From contig JAJZMD010000008.1 of NCBI GenBank assembly GCA_021803085.1, forward strand, positions 1 through 64,000: a DNA stretch of 64,000 nucleotides, read 5' to 3'. Positions 22,608 through 31,454 of this stretch are shown here, in pieces. The notes under the pieces are model-generated. The model was not told the DNA's origin. It saw only the letters and a list, made by a program, of their open reading frames with translations, and did no database searches. The number at the start of each line of letters is the position of its first letter. Positions within the stretch are counted from its first letter, which is position 1. The stretch is from Actinomycetes bacterium (lineage in GTDB: Bacteria > Actinomycetota > Acidimicrobiia > Acidimicrobiales > RAAP-2). The position numbers and the translations under genes are program-made.

Positions 22608-24332
22608 TCAGCGGGCGGCTGCTCGGGCGAGCGCCTCGTGGACGCCGGGGTCCTGCCAGGAGCTCGACCATCTCCCGATCGGTGCCAGGAGGACGCCGAG
22701 GAGGACGAGGAGCGCTGCCGCGACGGCGACCGGGTTGTAGTGGATGAGCTCGTCGAGCAGGGTCCGCCCGCCGGGTAGCCCGATGAAGGGCGAGAGGGCC
22801 GAGACGGCGACGAGCACCGCACGCAGCTTGCCGGCGGCGATGGGCGCGAGGAGCACCACGCCCCAGGTCAGGTACCAGGGTTGGACCACCGGGCCGAGCA
22901 CCACGAAGAGCAGCATGCTGATGCCCATGGCGCGCACCGCGCCGACTCGGTCGCTGCGCAGGAGCAGGTAGACGGAGAGCCCGGCGGCGGCGGCCAGCCC
23001 GAGGACCCGCGTTCCCGACAAGACGCCCGCCGTCGAGATCGAGGTCCACCCCGCAGCGTGCAGCGCTCCGGAGAGCAGCATCCCGATGCCGGTCGCCGGC
23101 GCGAGCCAGCTCCTCACGGTGCCCGGCGTGTCGAGGTTCGCGATCCAACCGATGCCGAGGCCGCTCGCGAACGAGAGGCCGAGCACGAGCGCGGAGGCCA
23201 TCGCGCCCGCTTTCAAGAGCGGCCGCACCCGCTGGCGCCACGGAAGGCCGGGCCCTGTCCACTCCCAGCCGATGTAGACGACCCCGATCGCCGCGGGGAC
23301 CTTGATCGCGGCGGCGGTCGCACAGAGGAGGACGCCCCAACCCGGATGCCGGCAGCGGGCGGCCGTGACGCCCGCGACGAGCAAGCCGAGCATGAGCGCG
23401 TCGTTGTGGGCTGCGCCGACCAGCATGAGGATGGTGAGGGGGTTCAGCACCGCCATCGCGTACACGGGGCCGTGGTCCTTCCGGAACGTCCGCGCGAGCG
23501 CGGGGACGCACGCGGCCATGAGGGCCACTCCCGCGAGGGAGGACAGGCGTAGGAGGACGACCGTCGCAAGGACGTGGTGCAGACTGACGCTTGCGAAGAA
23601 CCCGTCCATCATCAAGAAGAGGGGCCCGTAGGGCGCGGGCGTGTTCAACCAGAGCGGGTCGACGGGATTCACGTAGGGTCCCGCACCGAGGGTGTAGGGG
23701 CCGTAGTCGTACGGGTTGATGTGGTGGCTCATCATCTCGCCCTGCGCCGCGTAGGAGTAGACGTCGCGGCTGAAGATCGGAGCGACGACCAGCATCGGCA
23801 CCACCCACAGGGCGAGGATCCAGCCGAGGTAGCGCACCGGCACCCCTGGCCGGCGCGCCAACGCCTTCATCAGGCCGTACCAGACGCGGATGAGGAGGAC
23901 GAGCCCGCCGTAGACGGCGACGAGCCCGAAGAGCATGAAGCTCTCGGACGAGCCGCCCTGTGGGGGCTCACCGAAGAACCACGTCCCGGCCATCTCCAGC
24001 TTGAACGGTGAGCTCGGCAGGGACGCGCCCAGCGCGATCGCGCAGAGCGCGAGGAACCCGAGGAGGGCGGGACGGCGGAGGAAGCGCCATCCCTCGGGCT
24101 CGTCGTCGCCCGGCTGGACCCTGCCTGCGAGCATCGACGCCGGGAGGACTCGGACCTTCAGCATCTCGAGGCGAACCGCCAGCCGATCGGCGGCCGCGCC
24201 TGCGAGCGCCGCGCGCTCGTGCACCTTCGTCCGCTCGTGCGCCAGCCAGGCCTCGATCCTGCTCGCCGCGCCGGTTCCCGGCTGCACAGCGGAGTTGCCC
24301 CCGGTCGCTCGAACGTTCACGTCCTTTTGCAC
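22608..24332 (-). CDS. polyprenol-phosphomannose-dependent mannosyltransferase, MptB-like
   Basis: A 574-residue GT-C type integral membrane enzyme. After a cytoplasmic stretch of about 85 residues come roughly a dozen hydrophobic segments. The extracytoplasmic loop SRDVYSYAAQGEMMSHHINP followed by YDYGP is characteristic of MptA/MptB-type alpha-1,6-mannosyltransferases, which use polyprenyl-phosphate-mannose to build lipomannan cores in actinobacteria. LNPLTILMLVGAAHNDALML is another conserved block of the family. The gene stands alone, convergent with the GNAT gene, with a good promoter candidate about 200 bp upstream. The exact acceptor is not deducible. Confidence 0.85.
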   Translation of the reverse strand: MQKDVNVRATGGNSAVQPGTGAASRIEAWLAHERTKVHERAALAGAAADRLAVRLEMLKVRVLPASMLAGRVQPGDDEPEGWRFLRRPALLGFLALCAIALGASLPSSPFKLEMAGTWFFGEPPQGGSSESFMLFGLVAVYGGLVLLIRVWYGLMKALARRPGVPVRYLGWILALWVVPMLVVAPIFSRDVYSYAAQGEMMSHHINPYDYGPYTLGAGPYVNPVDPLWLNTPAPYGPLFLMMDGFFASVSLHHVLATVVLLRLSSLAGVALMAACVPALARTFRKDHGPVYAMAVLNPLTILMLVGAAHNDALMLGLLVAGVTAARCRHPGWGVLLCATAAAIKVPAAIGVVYIGWEWTGPGLPWRQRVRPLLKAGAMASALVLGLSFASGLGIGWIANLDTPGTVRSWLAPATGIGMLLSGALHAAGWTSISTAGVLSGTRVLGLAAAAGLSVYLLLRSDRVGAVRAMGISMLLFVVLGPVVQPWYLTWGVVLLAPIAAGKLRAVLVAVSALSPFIGLPGGRTLLDELIHYNPVAVAAALLVLLGVLLAPIGRWSSSWQDPGVHEALARAAAR

Positions 24333-24536
24333 GACGACGCCGACCTCACCCGTAGTCCGGCGGAGCGCTCCGCCAACTGCTGCTCACAGTCATCTCACAG
24401 TGATAAGGACTGCTCGGGCCGGCCCGACGGACAGCCCTCGGCGCTCGGCCCGGGACCACGGCACGACGCCGACACCGTCGCCGGGAGCCGCACGGGGTGC
24501 ACCCAGCGTGCCGCGGTCTCGGCCTTGCGTCATGGC

Positions 24537-24565
24537 ATTGTAACCGTGCACCCATTGGACGCCAA
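24537..24565 (-). promoter_or_regulatory. candidate promoter of the MptB-like gene
   Basis: The minus strand has TTGGCG (24560-24565) and TACAAT (24537-24542) exactly 17 bp apart, about 205 nt before the ATG of the membrane mannosyltransferase. The match and the correct orientation make this a good sigma70-like candidate with a long leader. Confidence 0.5.
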
Positions 24566-24890
24566 TGTCCGCTACGAGTTGGGCGGAGGCGCTGCACCGT
24601 CCTTGGTGCTCCGAGACCGCGACGGCACCCCGCGTTCGTTCGCTGTCCCCTGCGCGCAAACCACGCAGCAGAACGCGCTCACCAGCGTCACCGTACCGGA
24701 GCTGCGATGCCTCCGCCGGTAGAGGGCGAGCGAGCCCAGCACCTCGGCGCCGAATCCCTTGACCGGCATCGACGAGCTACTCGCGAGCCAGGGTTCCGTC
24801 GTGACGCGGCGGATGGACCACGTTCAGCGGCTACGACCGACGCCCACCCCGCCAACGCCCCACTTCTGACGGTTCGACCTGCACTTTTGC

Positions 24891-24943
24891 AATATACGTC
24901 TACTATTTCAGTATATTTACAGGTAATGTCCCGTAATATGGGA
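24891..24943 (+). promoter_or_regulatory. AT-rich inverted repeat and leader hairpin before the ABC importer
   Basis: AATATAC (24891-24897) and GTATATT (24911-24917) form a perfect 7-bp inverted repeat with a 13-bp spacer, in an AT-rich island that is unique in this GC-rich window. TATATT also looks like a -10 element. Just downstream TCCC (24929-24932) and GGGA (24940-24943) can pair around GTAATAT before the ribosome binding site AGGGG. The layout suggests an operator overlapping a promoter, probably controlling the importer operon. Confidence 0.5.
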
Positions 24944-24955
24944 ATCAGGGGTCAC

Positions 24956-26656
24956 ATGTCGACACTCGCGCCTGGGGACTCACCCGGCAGCTCGATCACC
25001 ACGGCGGCAGCCGTGGCGCGAGACGAGGACGGGGCGGGCGGCAGCGACGTGGGCGCCGCGCAGATCGGCGAGCCCCTTGGTGCGTTCGAGGCCGTCGAGT
25101 CGTCGCCGCTGGTCCTCGAGCACGTCACCAAACGCTTCGGCGGAGTGCTCGCAAACGACGACCTTTCGATGCGCGTCGAGCCCGGCGAGGCACTCGGCAT
25201 CATCGGCCCGAACGGGGCCGGCAAGTCGACGCTCCTGCGGCTCATCGGCGGGCTGCATGCCCCCAGCGCCGGCACGATCACCCTAGGCGCAACGCGAATC
25301 GACGGCCTGCGACCCGATGTCGTCAATCGCCACGGGATCGGGCTGGCAAACCAGATCCCCAAGCCGTTCCCGGCGCTGAGCGTGGCGGAGAACGTGCAGG
25401 TTGCCGCGACGTCCCACCGGCGCAAGGGCTCGCCGCGAGCGCGCGTCACCGTCGACGACGTGCTCGAGCTCTGCCAGCTCGGCACACGGGCGGATGCCCG
25501 AGCCGGCTCGCTCGGCCTCCTCGACCTGAAGCGCCTCGAGCTCGCACGTGTGCTCGCGACCGGGGCGAGAGTCCTGCTGCTCGACGAGGTCGCTGCAGGG
25601 CTCGTCGGCGACGAGCTCACGGCGGCGATCCAGCTGGTCCGCTCGATCCATCGAAGCGGTCGGAGCATGATCATCGTCGAACACGTCCAGCGCGTGATCC
25701 AAGAGATCGTCAGCAGGGTGGTGGTGCTCGACTGGGGCAAGCTGATCGCCGAAGGAACGCCCGCGGCGGTCGCCGCAGACGAGCGGGTGCGCGACGTCTA
25801 TCTCGGCCGCAGAGCGCTGCGCGAGGCGGGCTCCGTGTCATCGTTTCGCCCCGAGACGACGACCGGCACGGCCAACAGCTCAGCGCTGCTCGAGGTCGAG
25901 AACGTCTGCGCAGGCTACGGCTCGCTCGTCGCGCTCGACCGCGTCGACCTGCGCATCGGCGAAGGCGAGGTCGTGAGCGTTCTCGGCGCCAACGGAGCGG
26001 GTAAGTCGACGCTGGCGAAGGTCGTGAGCGGCCACGTTCCCGTGCGCAGAGGCCGCCTGCTGTGGCGTGCGAGAGAGGTGACCGTACTGCCGACGTACAA
26101 GCGCGCACGCCTCGGCATCGCCCACAGCCCCGAGGGCCGACGGATCTTCCCCGACCACACGGTTAGTGAGAACCTGCTCCTCGGTGCCGCGCACTCGGCG
26201 AGCCGAGCACGCAGGACCGAACGACTCGAGTGGGTGCTCGGCGTCTTCCCGGCCTTGCGCAAGCTCGCAGCTCGCCGTGCCGGTCTGCTGTCGGGCGGCG
26301 AGCAGCAGATGCTCGCCATCGGCCGCGCGCTCATGGCCGAGCCGTCACTGCTGATCTGCGACGAGCTCTCCCTCGGGCTCGCGCCGGCCATCGTCGACAC
26401 CCTCTACGACACCCTCGTCGACGTGCGCGCGAGTGGGATCGCGCTCCTGCTGATCGAGCAGAACACGAGCAGGAGCCTCGCCGTGTCCGACCGTGCGTAT
26501 GTCCTGCACCGCGGGCGCGTGACCTACGCGGGGGCACCTGAGCCGCTGCTGGACGAGACCTTCCTCGTACAGCGCTACTTCCATGGAGAGATCGGGGGTC
26601 GGCGCGAGCCCGATGAGGCAGGTGGAGATCGAACCGGGGTGCCCACGGGCAAGTGA
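24956..26656 (+). CDS. fused LivG-LivF ABC transporter ATPase
   Basis: One 566-residue protein contains both ATPases of a branched-chain-amino-acid-type importer. The LivG-like half has Walker A GPNGAGKST (84-92), Q-loop ANQIPKPFP, Walker B VLLLDE (206-211) and VEHVQ; its signature region reads SLGLLDLKRLELARVL, without a canonical LSGGQ. A linker of about 20 residues (290-310) leads to the LivF-like half, with Walker A GANGAGKST (344-352), LSGGEQQ (445-451), Walker B LLICDE and the IEQN switch. The ATG at 24956 follows AGGGG by 4 nt. It precedes the binding protein and both permeases on the same strand, so it powers that importer. Confidence 0.92.
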   Translation: MSTLAPGDSPGSSITTAAAVARDEDGAGGSDVGAAQIGEPLGAFEAVESSPLVLEHVTKRFGGVLANDDLSMRVEPGEALGIIGPNGAGKSTLLRLIGGLHAPSAGTITLGATRIDGLRPDVVNRHGIGLANQIPKPFPALSVAENVQVAATSHRRKGSPRARVTVDDVLELCQLGTRADARAGSLGLLDLKRLELARVLATGARVLLLDEVAAGLVGDELTAAIQLVRSIHRSGRSMIIVEHVQRVIQEIVSRVVVLDWGKLIAEGTPAAVAADERVRDVYLGRRALREAGSVSSFRPETTTGTANSSALLEVENVCAGYGSLVALDRVDLRIGEGEVVSVLGANGAGKSTLAKVVSGHVPVRRGRLLWRAREVTVLPTYKRARLGIAHSPEGRRIFPDHTVSENLLLGAAHSASRARRTERLEWVLGVFPALRKLAARRAGLLSGGEQQMLAIGRALMAEPSLLICDELSLGLAPAIVDTLYDTLVDVRASGIALLLIEQNTSRSLAVSDRAYVLHRGRVTYAGAPEPLLDETFLVQRYFHGEIGGRREPDEAGGDRTGVPTGK

Positions 26657-26753
26657 TCGGCGGCCGCCGAGCGTCCCGGTACCGGCGAGCGAACGGCGAC
26701 CCGACGGTTCCATGGAGCAAGAGACAAACGTACAAACGAAAGGAGACGTTGCA

Positions 26754-27992
26754 ATGTCAGTCATGACTGTACGGCGAGCGACGAGGGTGATCTTCGCCGG
26801 CTCGCTCTTCGCACTGCTCGCGGCGGGGATCGGCACGATCACCGCCGCGAGCAGCGGAGCGAGCACCAGAGCGAGCACGAGGTCGATCACGATCGGCGCC
26901 AGCCTTCCCCTGACCGGTCCTCTCGGTGGGCTCGGTTCCGACCAGGAGATCGGCTACAGGGCAGAGGTCAACGACGTCAACCGAGCCGGCGGGATCAAGA
27001 TCGGCGGGAGCAAGTACAAGATCAACCTCACGATCCTGAACAACGCGAGCACAGCTACCACAGCGAGCAACCAAGCGCGTGCCCTCGTGACCCGGGACGG
27101 CGCGATCGCGTTGCTCGGAGGGGCGACGCCGACAATCTCGGTCCCTCAAGCAGACGTCGCGACATTGCTTCACGTACCCTTCGTCACGACCAACAACCCC
27201 GACGACGCGTTCGGGTCGGCGAACGCCAAGGGGTGGAAGTACGCGTGGGACGTCTTCTTCAAAGAGGAGACACAGGCGAAGACGGTCGCCAAGTGGGCCA
27301 ACGTGTGCCCCAGTAACAAGAAGGTTGCCCTGTTCAACGACACCGAGAAGGACGGCACCTTCGAGCGGCCGCTGTACGAGGCTGCGGTGAAGGCCGATGG
27401 TGACAGAGTCGTGGGCACATACACCTTTCCGCCGCCGACGACGACATTCTCCTCGTTCATCACCAGTGCCAAGGCTGCGGGCGCTCAGATCGTCATCGGC
27501 CAGATGCTTCCCACAGCAGGGATCGCGCTGGTGAAGCAGATGAAGTCCCTCGGCTTCCATCCCGACGTGGTGATCCTGGCCAAGGCCGCGAACGCGGAGA
27601 ACTGGTGGAAGGGGCTCGGCTCGCTCGCCACAGGAAGCGGGATGGAGCTCACCTGGTCGCCGGCGGCGCACTATCCCGGCACGCCCCAGATCTTGAAGAC
27701 GTGGGGAAAGAAGCTCAGCGTCGACACACTCGCCTCGGCCGTTCCCGACTTCGGCGCGGCGCAGGTCCTGCTCCAAGCCATCTCGAGGGCCGGCTCGACG
27801 AGCGCCGCGAAGGTGAACGCAGCGATCGCCAAGACCAACGGGATGTTCGCCGTCGGGCACGTGAAATTCTTGAAGAACCACACGGCAGTCACCCGGTACC
27901 TCGTCGGCCAGTGGACGCACGGCAAGGTCGTGCAGGTCTATCCGCCGGTCCCCGGTGTCAAGACCGAGTGCCCGATGGCAGGGCTCAGGTAG
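26754..27992 (+). CDS. ABC importer substrate-binding protein, Leu/Ile/Val-binding family
   Basis: A 412-residue exported receptor of the periplasmic-binding-protein type 1 family (LivJ/LivK-like). It has a signal peptide (Arg-rich start, then FAGSLFALLAAGIGTITAAS), the SITIGASLPLTGPLGGLGSD entry typical of the family, and the two-lobed core with Cys pairs possible at VCPSNK and ECPMAGLR. The ATG at 26754 has a strong AAAGGAG 9 nt upstream. It is followed by livH- and livM-like genes. The ligand could be branched-chain amino acids, amides, urea or aromatic acids and is not deducible. Confidence 0.9.
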   Translation: MSVMTVRRATRVIFAGSLFALLAAGIGTITAASSGASTRASTRSITIGASLPLTGPLGGLGSDQEIGYRAEVNDVNRAGGIKIGGSKYKINLTILNNASTATTASNQARALVTRDGAIALLGGATPTISVPQADVATLLHVPFVTTNNPDDAFGSANAKGWKYAWDVFFKEETQAKTVAKWANVCPSNKKVALFNDTEKDGTFERPLYEAAVKADGDRVVGTYTFPPPTTTFSSFITSAKAAGAQIVIGQMLPTAGIALVKQMKSLGFHPDVVILAKAANAENWWKGLGSLATGSGMELTWSPAAHYPGTPQILKTWGKKLSVDTLASAVPDFGAAQVLLQAISRAGSTSAAKVNAAIAKTNGMFAVGHVKFLKNHTAVTRYLVGQWTHGKVVQVYPPVPGVKTECPMAGLR

Positions 27993-28016
27993 CACCGGCG
28001 TGAGGGTGCCGCTGTC

Positions 28017-28877
28017 ATGAACGCGACGACGCTGGTCAACGGCGCTCTGGAGGGGGGCCTCTACGCACTGGTGGCGTTGGGGCTCTCCCTCGTCTTCGGG
28101 GTGCTCCGGCTCATCAACCTCGCGCACGGCGTGCTCGTCATCGGTGCCGCCTACGCGGCGCTGGAGCTATTCGAGCTGTTCCGTCTCGGTCCGTTCGCCG
28201 CACTTCCGATCGTGATCGTCGTGGCTGCCGTGTTCGGCTATCTGCTGCAGCGGCTGATGCTCACGAACCTGCTGCTGAAAGGTCCCGAGGCGGGCATCGT
28301 CGGCACCTTCGGTCTCGCAGTGCTCGGAGAGGCGGCCTTCGCCGCTGCGTTCACGTCGAACGGCGTCTCCCTCCAAAGCTCCCTCGCGACGTCGAGCTTC
28401 AAGATCGGGGGAGTGACCCTCGAGATGGTGCTCGTCACCGCCTGCGCGATCGCCGTCGCCTGTGCCGGAGCCCTCCAGTTCGGCCTGAAGCGCACGCGTG
28501 CCGGATCGGTGCTGCGCGCGGCGGCCAAGGATCCTTCCACTGCCGAGCTGATGGGCATCAACGTACGGTTGGTGTTCGCGCTCACCGTGGCCTTGGCCGC
28601 CGCGCTCGCCGCCGTGGGCGGAGTGCTCTACGGGGTGTCAACCGGGTTCGCGCCGACGAGCGACACGTCGTTGCTGCTGATCGCTGTGGCAGTGGTGGTG
28701 GTCGGCGGCGTGGGCAACATCACCGGCACGCTCGTCGCCGGTCTCGCCATGGGTCTCGTCCAGGCGATCTCGGTCAGCGTCTTCGGGGGAGGCTATGCCG
28801 ACTTCACGGTCTACGTGCTCTTCTTCGTGGTGTTGATCGCCCGCCCCAAGGGGCTCTTCGGTCAGGGCGCACTCTGA
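28017..28877 (+). CDS. branched-chain amino acid-type ABC permease, LivH-like
   Basis: A 286-residue inner-membrane permease with about eight hydrophobic segments. NGALEGGLYALVALGLSLVF at the N-terminus and GVLRLINLAHGVLVIGAAYA are typical of LivH, as are RAAAKDPSTAELMGINV (ATPase-contact loop) and GGVGNITGTLVAGLAMGL. It lies 24 bp after the binding protein and 1 bp before the LivM-like gene, forming one importer operon with the fused ATPase. Confidence 0.93.
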   Translation: MNATTLVNGALEGGLYALVALGLSLVFGVLRLINLAHGVLVIGAAYAALELFELFRLGPFAALPIVIVVAAVFGYLLQRLMLTNLLLKGPEAGIVGTFGLAVLGEAAFAAAFTSNGVSLQSSLATSSFKIGGVTLEMVLVTACAIAVACAGALQFGLKRTRAGSVLRAAAKDPSTAELMGINVRLVFALTVALAAALAAVGGVLYGVSTGFAPTSDTSLLLIAVAVVVVGGVGNITGTLVAGLAMGLVQAISVSVFGGGYADFTVYVLFFVVLIARPKGLFGQGAL

Positions 28878-28878
28878 C

Positions 28879-29913
28879 ATGGCGACGACCGCTCTCTCTC
28901 GTGCACCGGAGTCGGTTGCTCCGGCGTTGCCGCTCCGCCGACGGGGCATTGCAGCGTTGGGTGCCCTCGTCCTGGCGGGTGCCGCGTGCCTTGCTCTCGG
29001 GGAGGTCGGCGGTGCCGGGGTGCTGAGCCTCGGGACGACGCTCTTCGCGTACGTCGCTCTGGCGCAAGCCTGGAACATCCTCGGCGGCTTCAGCGGGCAG
29101 ATGTCCCTCGGCGTGGGCGCCTTCGTCGGGACGAGCGCGTACACGATGGCCCTCACGATGACCCGCCTCGGCTGGTCGTGGCTCCCGGGAATGGTCGCCG
29201 GCATGGCCGTGGCCGGTTCCCTGAGCGCCCTGCTCGCGTTCCCGCTCCTCCGCCTGAAGGGCGACTACTTCGCGGTCGGGACGCTGGCGGCGACCTTGGC
29301 GCTCGACGCCTGGTTCGACAACTGGAGCTTCGTGAACAAGTCCATGGGGGTTTCGGTCCCCATCCAGGCGGTGCCCGGGCAGACCGAGATGTACGTGATC
29401 GGGCTCGTGGTCGCGCTCTTCGCCGTGGGGAGCGCGATCGTGATGCGCTGGAGCACGTTCGGGGTGCGCCTGCTGGCGATCCGGGAGGACGATCTCGCGG
29501 CGCGGCTGCTGGGAGTGAACGTCTCGGGTTACCGCCTCGTCGTCATGGTCGTGAGCGGGATGCTCATCGGGCTCGCCGGCGGTGTGTTCGCCCTCAGCCT
29601 GGTGAGCTTCGTGCCCGATGGCATGTTCGCCATGTCCTGGACGATCGAAGCGCTCGTGATGGTCGTGATCGGTGGGATGGGAACGGTGATCGGGCCGATC
29701 GTCGGTGCCGTCGCCGTCTACTACGGCATCACCACCGAGCTGGCCAACTTCCCGACGCTGAGCCTCTTCTTCGAGGGAGGGTTGCTCCTCGTCATCGTGC
29801 GGTTCGTGCCTGGCGGGCTCTGGCCGTTCGTCGTGAGGACCGCCCGTCGGTCTCTCGAGTGGTGCGGTACGGCGATCCGGAGCGCTCGGGCCACGCGCCC
29901 TCCGTCGTCGTGA
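28879..29913 (+). CDS. branched-chain amino acid-type ABC permease, LivM-like
   Basis: A 344-residue permease, the partner of the preceding LivH-like protein. LAQAWNILGGFSGQMSLGVG is the LivM hallmark; IREDDLAARLLGVNVSGYRL is the EAA-like loop that contacts the ATPase, and GGMGTVIGPIVGAVAV is also conserved. An extra N-terminal stretch of about 20 residues precedes the first membrane segment. It is the last gene of the importer operon. Confidence 0.93.
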   Translation: MATTALSRAPESVAPALPLRRRGIAALGALVLAGAACLALGEVGGAGVLSLGTTLFAYVALAQAWNILGGFSGQMSLGVGAFVGTSAYTMALTMTRLGWSWLPGMVAGMAVAGSLSALLAFPLLRLKGDYFAVGTLAATLALDAWFDNWSFVNKSMGVSVPIQAVPGQTEMYVIGLVVALFAVGSAIVMRWSTFGVRLLAIREDDLAARLLGVNVSGYRLVVMVVSGMLIGLAGGVFALSLVSFVPDGMFAMSWTIEALVMVVIGGMGTVIGPIVGAVAVYYGITTELANFPTLSLFFEGGLLLVIVRFVPGGLWPFVVRTARRSLEWCGTAIRSARATRPPSS

Positions 29914-30067
29914 AGGCTCGTACCGACCTCTTCGTCGTGCGTCGCACACCCACGACCGCGGCGCAGATTCGAGTTGCTGCGCACGTTCCTGGCGGTCTGC
30001 GCCTGGCTGGCTGGGCCGGCACCGTGGATGCCCGCGCGCAGCCATCGAATGGGCTCAGCTGCTCAGG

Positions 30068-30652
30068 TCAGGGCATCGCCGAGTAGACGGCTCGCGCGAG
30101 GGCCAGCACCGAGCTCGGGCTGTCAGAGCCGTGCGAGTACGCGATGACCGAGTACCCGGCTTTGGCGAACGAGGCGTCCGAGGAGAGGCACTTCGGATTC
30201 CTGTCGTAGACGAACCGCCCTTGCGAGCTGAGGCCCGCGGGCCTGCGCTCGAAGGCCATTCCCGGTACTCCGCCGGATCCGCCGCTCGCCTGGTAGCGCG
30301 TGACCGAGACGAAGAGCGAGATGCTGGCGTGCACCCAGGCGCACCTGTCCTGGGCAATCTTGTCGACCGTCTCCTCGGAGAGCCTGTTCTTCGTGGCCAC
30401 CTTCATCCCAAGGGCCGGGGCGGTCAACTTCGCCGGGGTGAGAGCGCACGGATCGGGCAGCGTCCGAACCGCGGCCGACGCGGACGTAGGAGTCGCCGAG
30501 AAAGCGAATTCGGGCACCCTCCTGCCATCTCCGGAGCGACGGGCAGATCCGCGAAGGGATCCGGCGGCAAGCGTTGCGTCCAGAGGGACGCAGGGCGCTT
30601 CGCGTCCAGTGGTCCCATCGTGCACCCTCCGCCCTCGTGCGCCGAGCCCCAC
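30068..30652 (-). CDS. possible DUF3558-like secreted protein, start uncertain
   Basis: The C-terminal 120 residues contain LPDPCALTPAKLTAPALGMK, then a paired DRCAWV and a final SPSSVLALARAVYSAM, a pattern like the DUF3558 lipoproteins of actinobacteria, which have two conserved Cys. Unlike those, no signal peptide or lipobox is found upstream: the first 70 residues are Arg/Gly-rich and look non-coding. Either the true N-terminus was lost, or the start lies near residue 50. The open frame begins with GTG at 30652. It faces the end of the livM-like gene. Function unknown. Confidence 0.5.
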   Translation of the reverse strand: MGLGARGRRVHDGTTGREAPCVPLDATLAAGSLRGSARRSGDGRRVPEFAFSATPTSASAAVRTLPDPCALTPAKLTAPALGMKVATKNRLSEETVDKIAQDRCAWVHASISLFVSVTRYQASGGSGGVPGMAFERRPAGLSSQGRFVYDRNPKCLSSDASFAKAGYSVIAYSHGSDSPSSVLALARAVYSAMP

Positions 30653-30962
30653 CGGCGCCGTCGACGGTCTTCGGTGCCGGCATTCACGAAGTCACCTCGG
30701 CTGTCGCGGTGAAGCAACTCCAATGTTGCCGGCGTACGTGATGACGCGGTTGACAGTGTGCGAGCGGTCGCTCAGCACGCCATTGCTCTGATCGCGCGTG
30801 CGGCCGGGAGCAGGGAGCCGGACGACGACGGGGGACGGGCCAGGTGACGGGATGACGTCGGTCATCGCCCAAATCGGATCCGCTGCGACAGGCCGGACCG
30901 TGTCCAACCCAAATCGGCGCCTGTGCCTTCGCGGCAAGGCCGCAGCTCGGTGAGGGAGGGGG
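30653..30962. other. intergenic stretch, 310 bp, no gene recognised
   Basis: Between the DUF3558-like gene and the prepilin-like gene, both on the minus strand. The decamer CCCAAATCGG appears twice (about 30868-30877 and 30909-30918). A perfect TTGACA at about 30749 on the plus strand has no matching -10. No convincing coding sequence or hairpin terminator is seen. Confidence 0.5.
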
Positions 30963-31454
30963 TCAGGCTGTCTTGCACGCTGCCGCTGTCGAGCCCGGCA
31001 ATCTCGTGGTCTTGGTCACGACGGTGAGCTCGCCCGTCGCGGCCTTGTACACGAGGGCGTAGCCATTCTTTCCCACCTGCGCGCTCGGCACCTGCCTCAA
31101 CCATGGGCCGCTCGAGTTCGTCGGTGTGGCAGTTGTCTTCTTCGTCAACACGGCGAGCGTTGCCGGATAATTGCCTGTTGGAGCCTGGGCCGCGTACGCC
31201 TCGATCGCCGCCTGAACGGTCCTCACCGTCGCGGCGCACGCCACAACTGATGCGTCCCGGGTCGCACCCACCACCGACTTGCTCGTGGTGGTCGTGTCGC
31301 TTGCCGAAGCCACGATGGCGGCGAGAATGGCCAGCAGGACCATCCCGACCAGGATCCCGAACACGGTCCAGCCCCCCTGGTCGAGCCACTCCCTCGTCGC
31401 GAGGAGTTTCGAGAGCCTTCCGGCGCCGACGCGGGATGTTCCGGAACGTGCCAC
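30963..31454 (-). CDS. type IV prepilin/pseudopilin-like protein
   Basis: A 163-residue protein with a basic N-terminal leader, then DQGG immediately followed by one long hydrophobic helix (WTVFGILVGMVLLAILAAIV, about residues 29-48) and a globular domain, the architecture of type II secretion pseudopilins and type IV pilins. The cleavage site would be after Gly28; the residue at mature position 5 is Gly, not the usual Glu. Cys96-like and C-terminal Cys (AAACKTA) could form a disulfide. The GTG at 31454 is chosen because AGGAGG lies 6 nt upstream. No pilus assembly genes are nearby, so it is an orphan here. Confidence 0.75.
   Translation of the reverse strand: MARSGTSRVGAGRLSKLLATREWLDQGGWTVFGILVGMVLLAILAAIVASASDTTTTSKSVVGATRDASVVACAATVRTVQAAIEAYAAQAPTGNYPATLAVLTKKTTATPTNSSGPWLRQVPSAQVGKNGYALVYKAATGELTVVTKTTRLPGSTAAACKTA

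Larger units (their letters stand above)
24333..24955. other. divergent intergenic region, 623 bp
   Basis: Between the mannosyltransferase (minus) and the fused ABC ATPase gene (plus). It contains the minus-strand promoter candidate at 24537-24565 and the AT-rich operator-like block at 24891-24943. A plus-strand frame from 24546 (GTG) to 24722 could encode 58 residues but has no ribosome binding site and no recognisable similarity. I see no structured RNA with confidence. Confidence 0.6.

Noticed and set aside
24546-24722. Small plus-strand frame (58 codons from GTG) in the mannosyltransferase-importer spacer
   Set aside because: No ribosome binding site, no recognisable family and it overlaps the better supported minus-strand promoter.
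30740-30790. Perfect -35 hexamer TTGACA on the plus strand near 30749
   Set aside because: No -10-like hexamer lies 16-19 bp downstream and no plus-strand gene follows.
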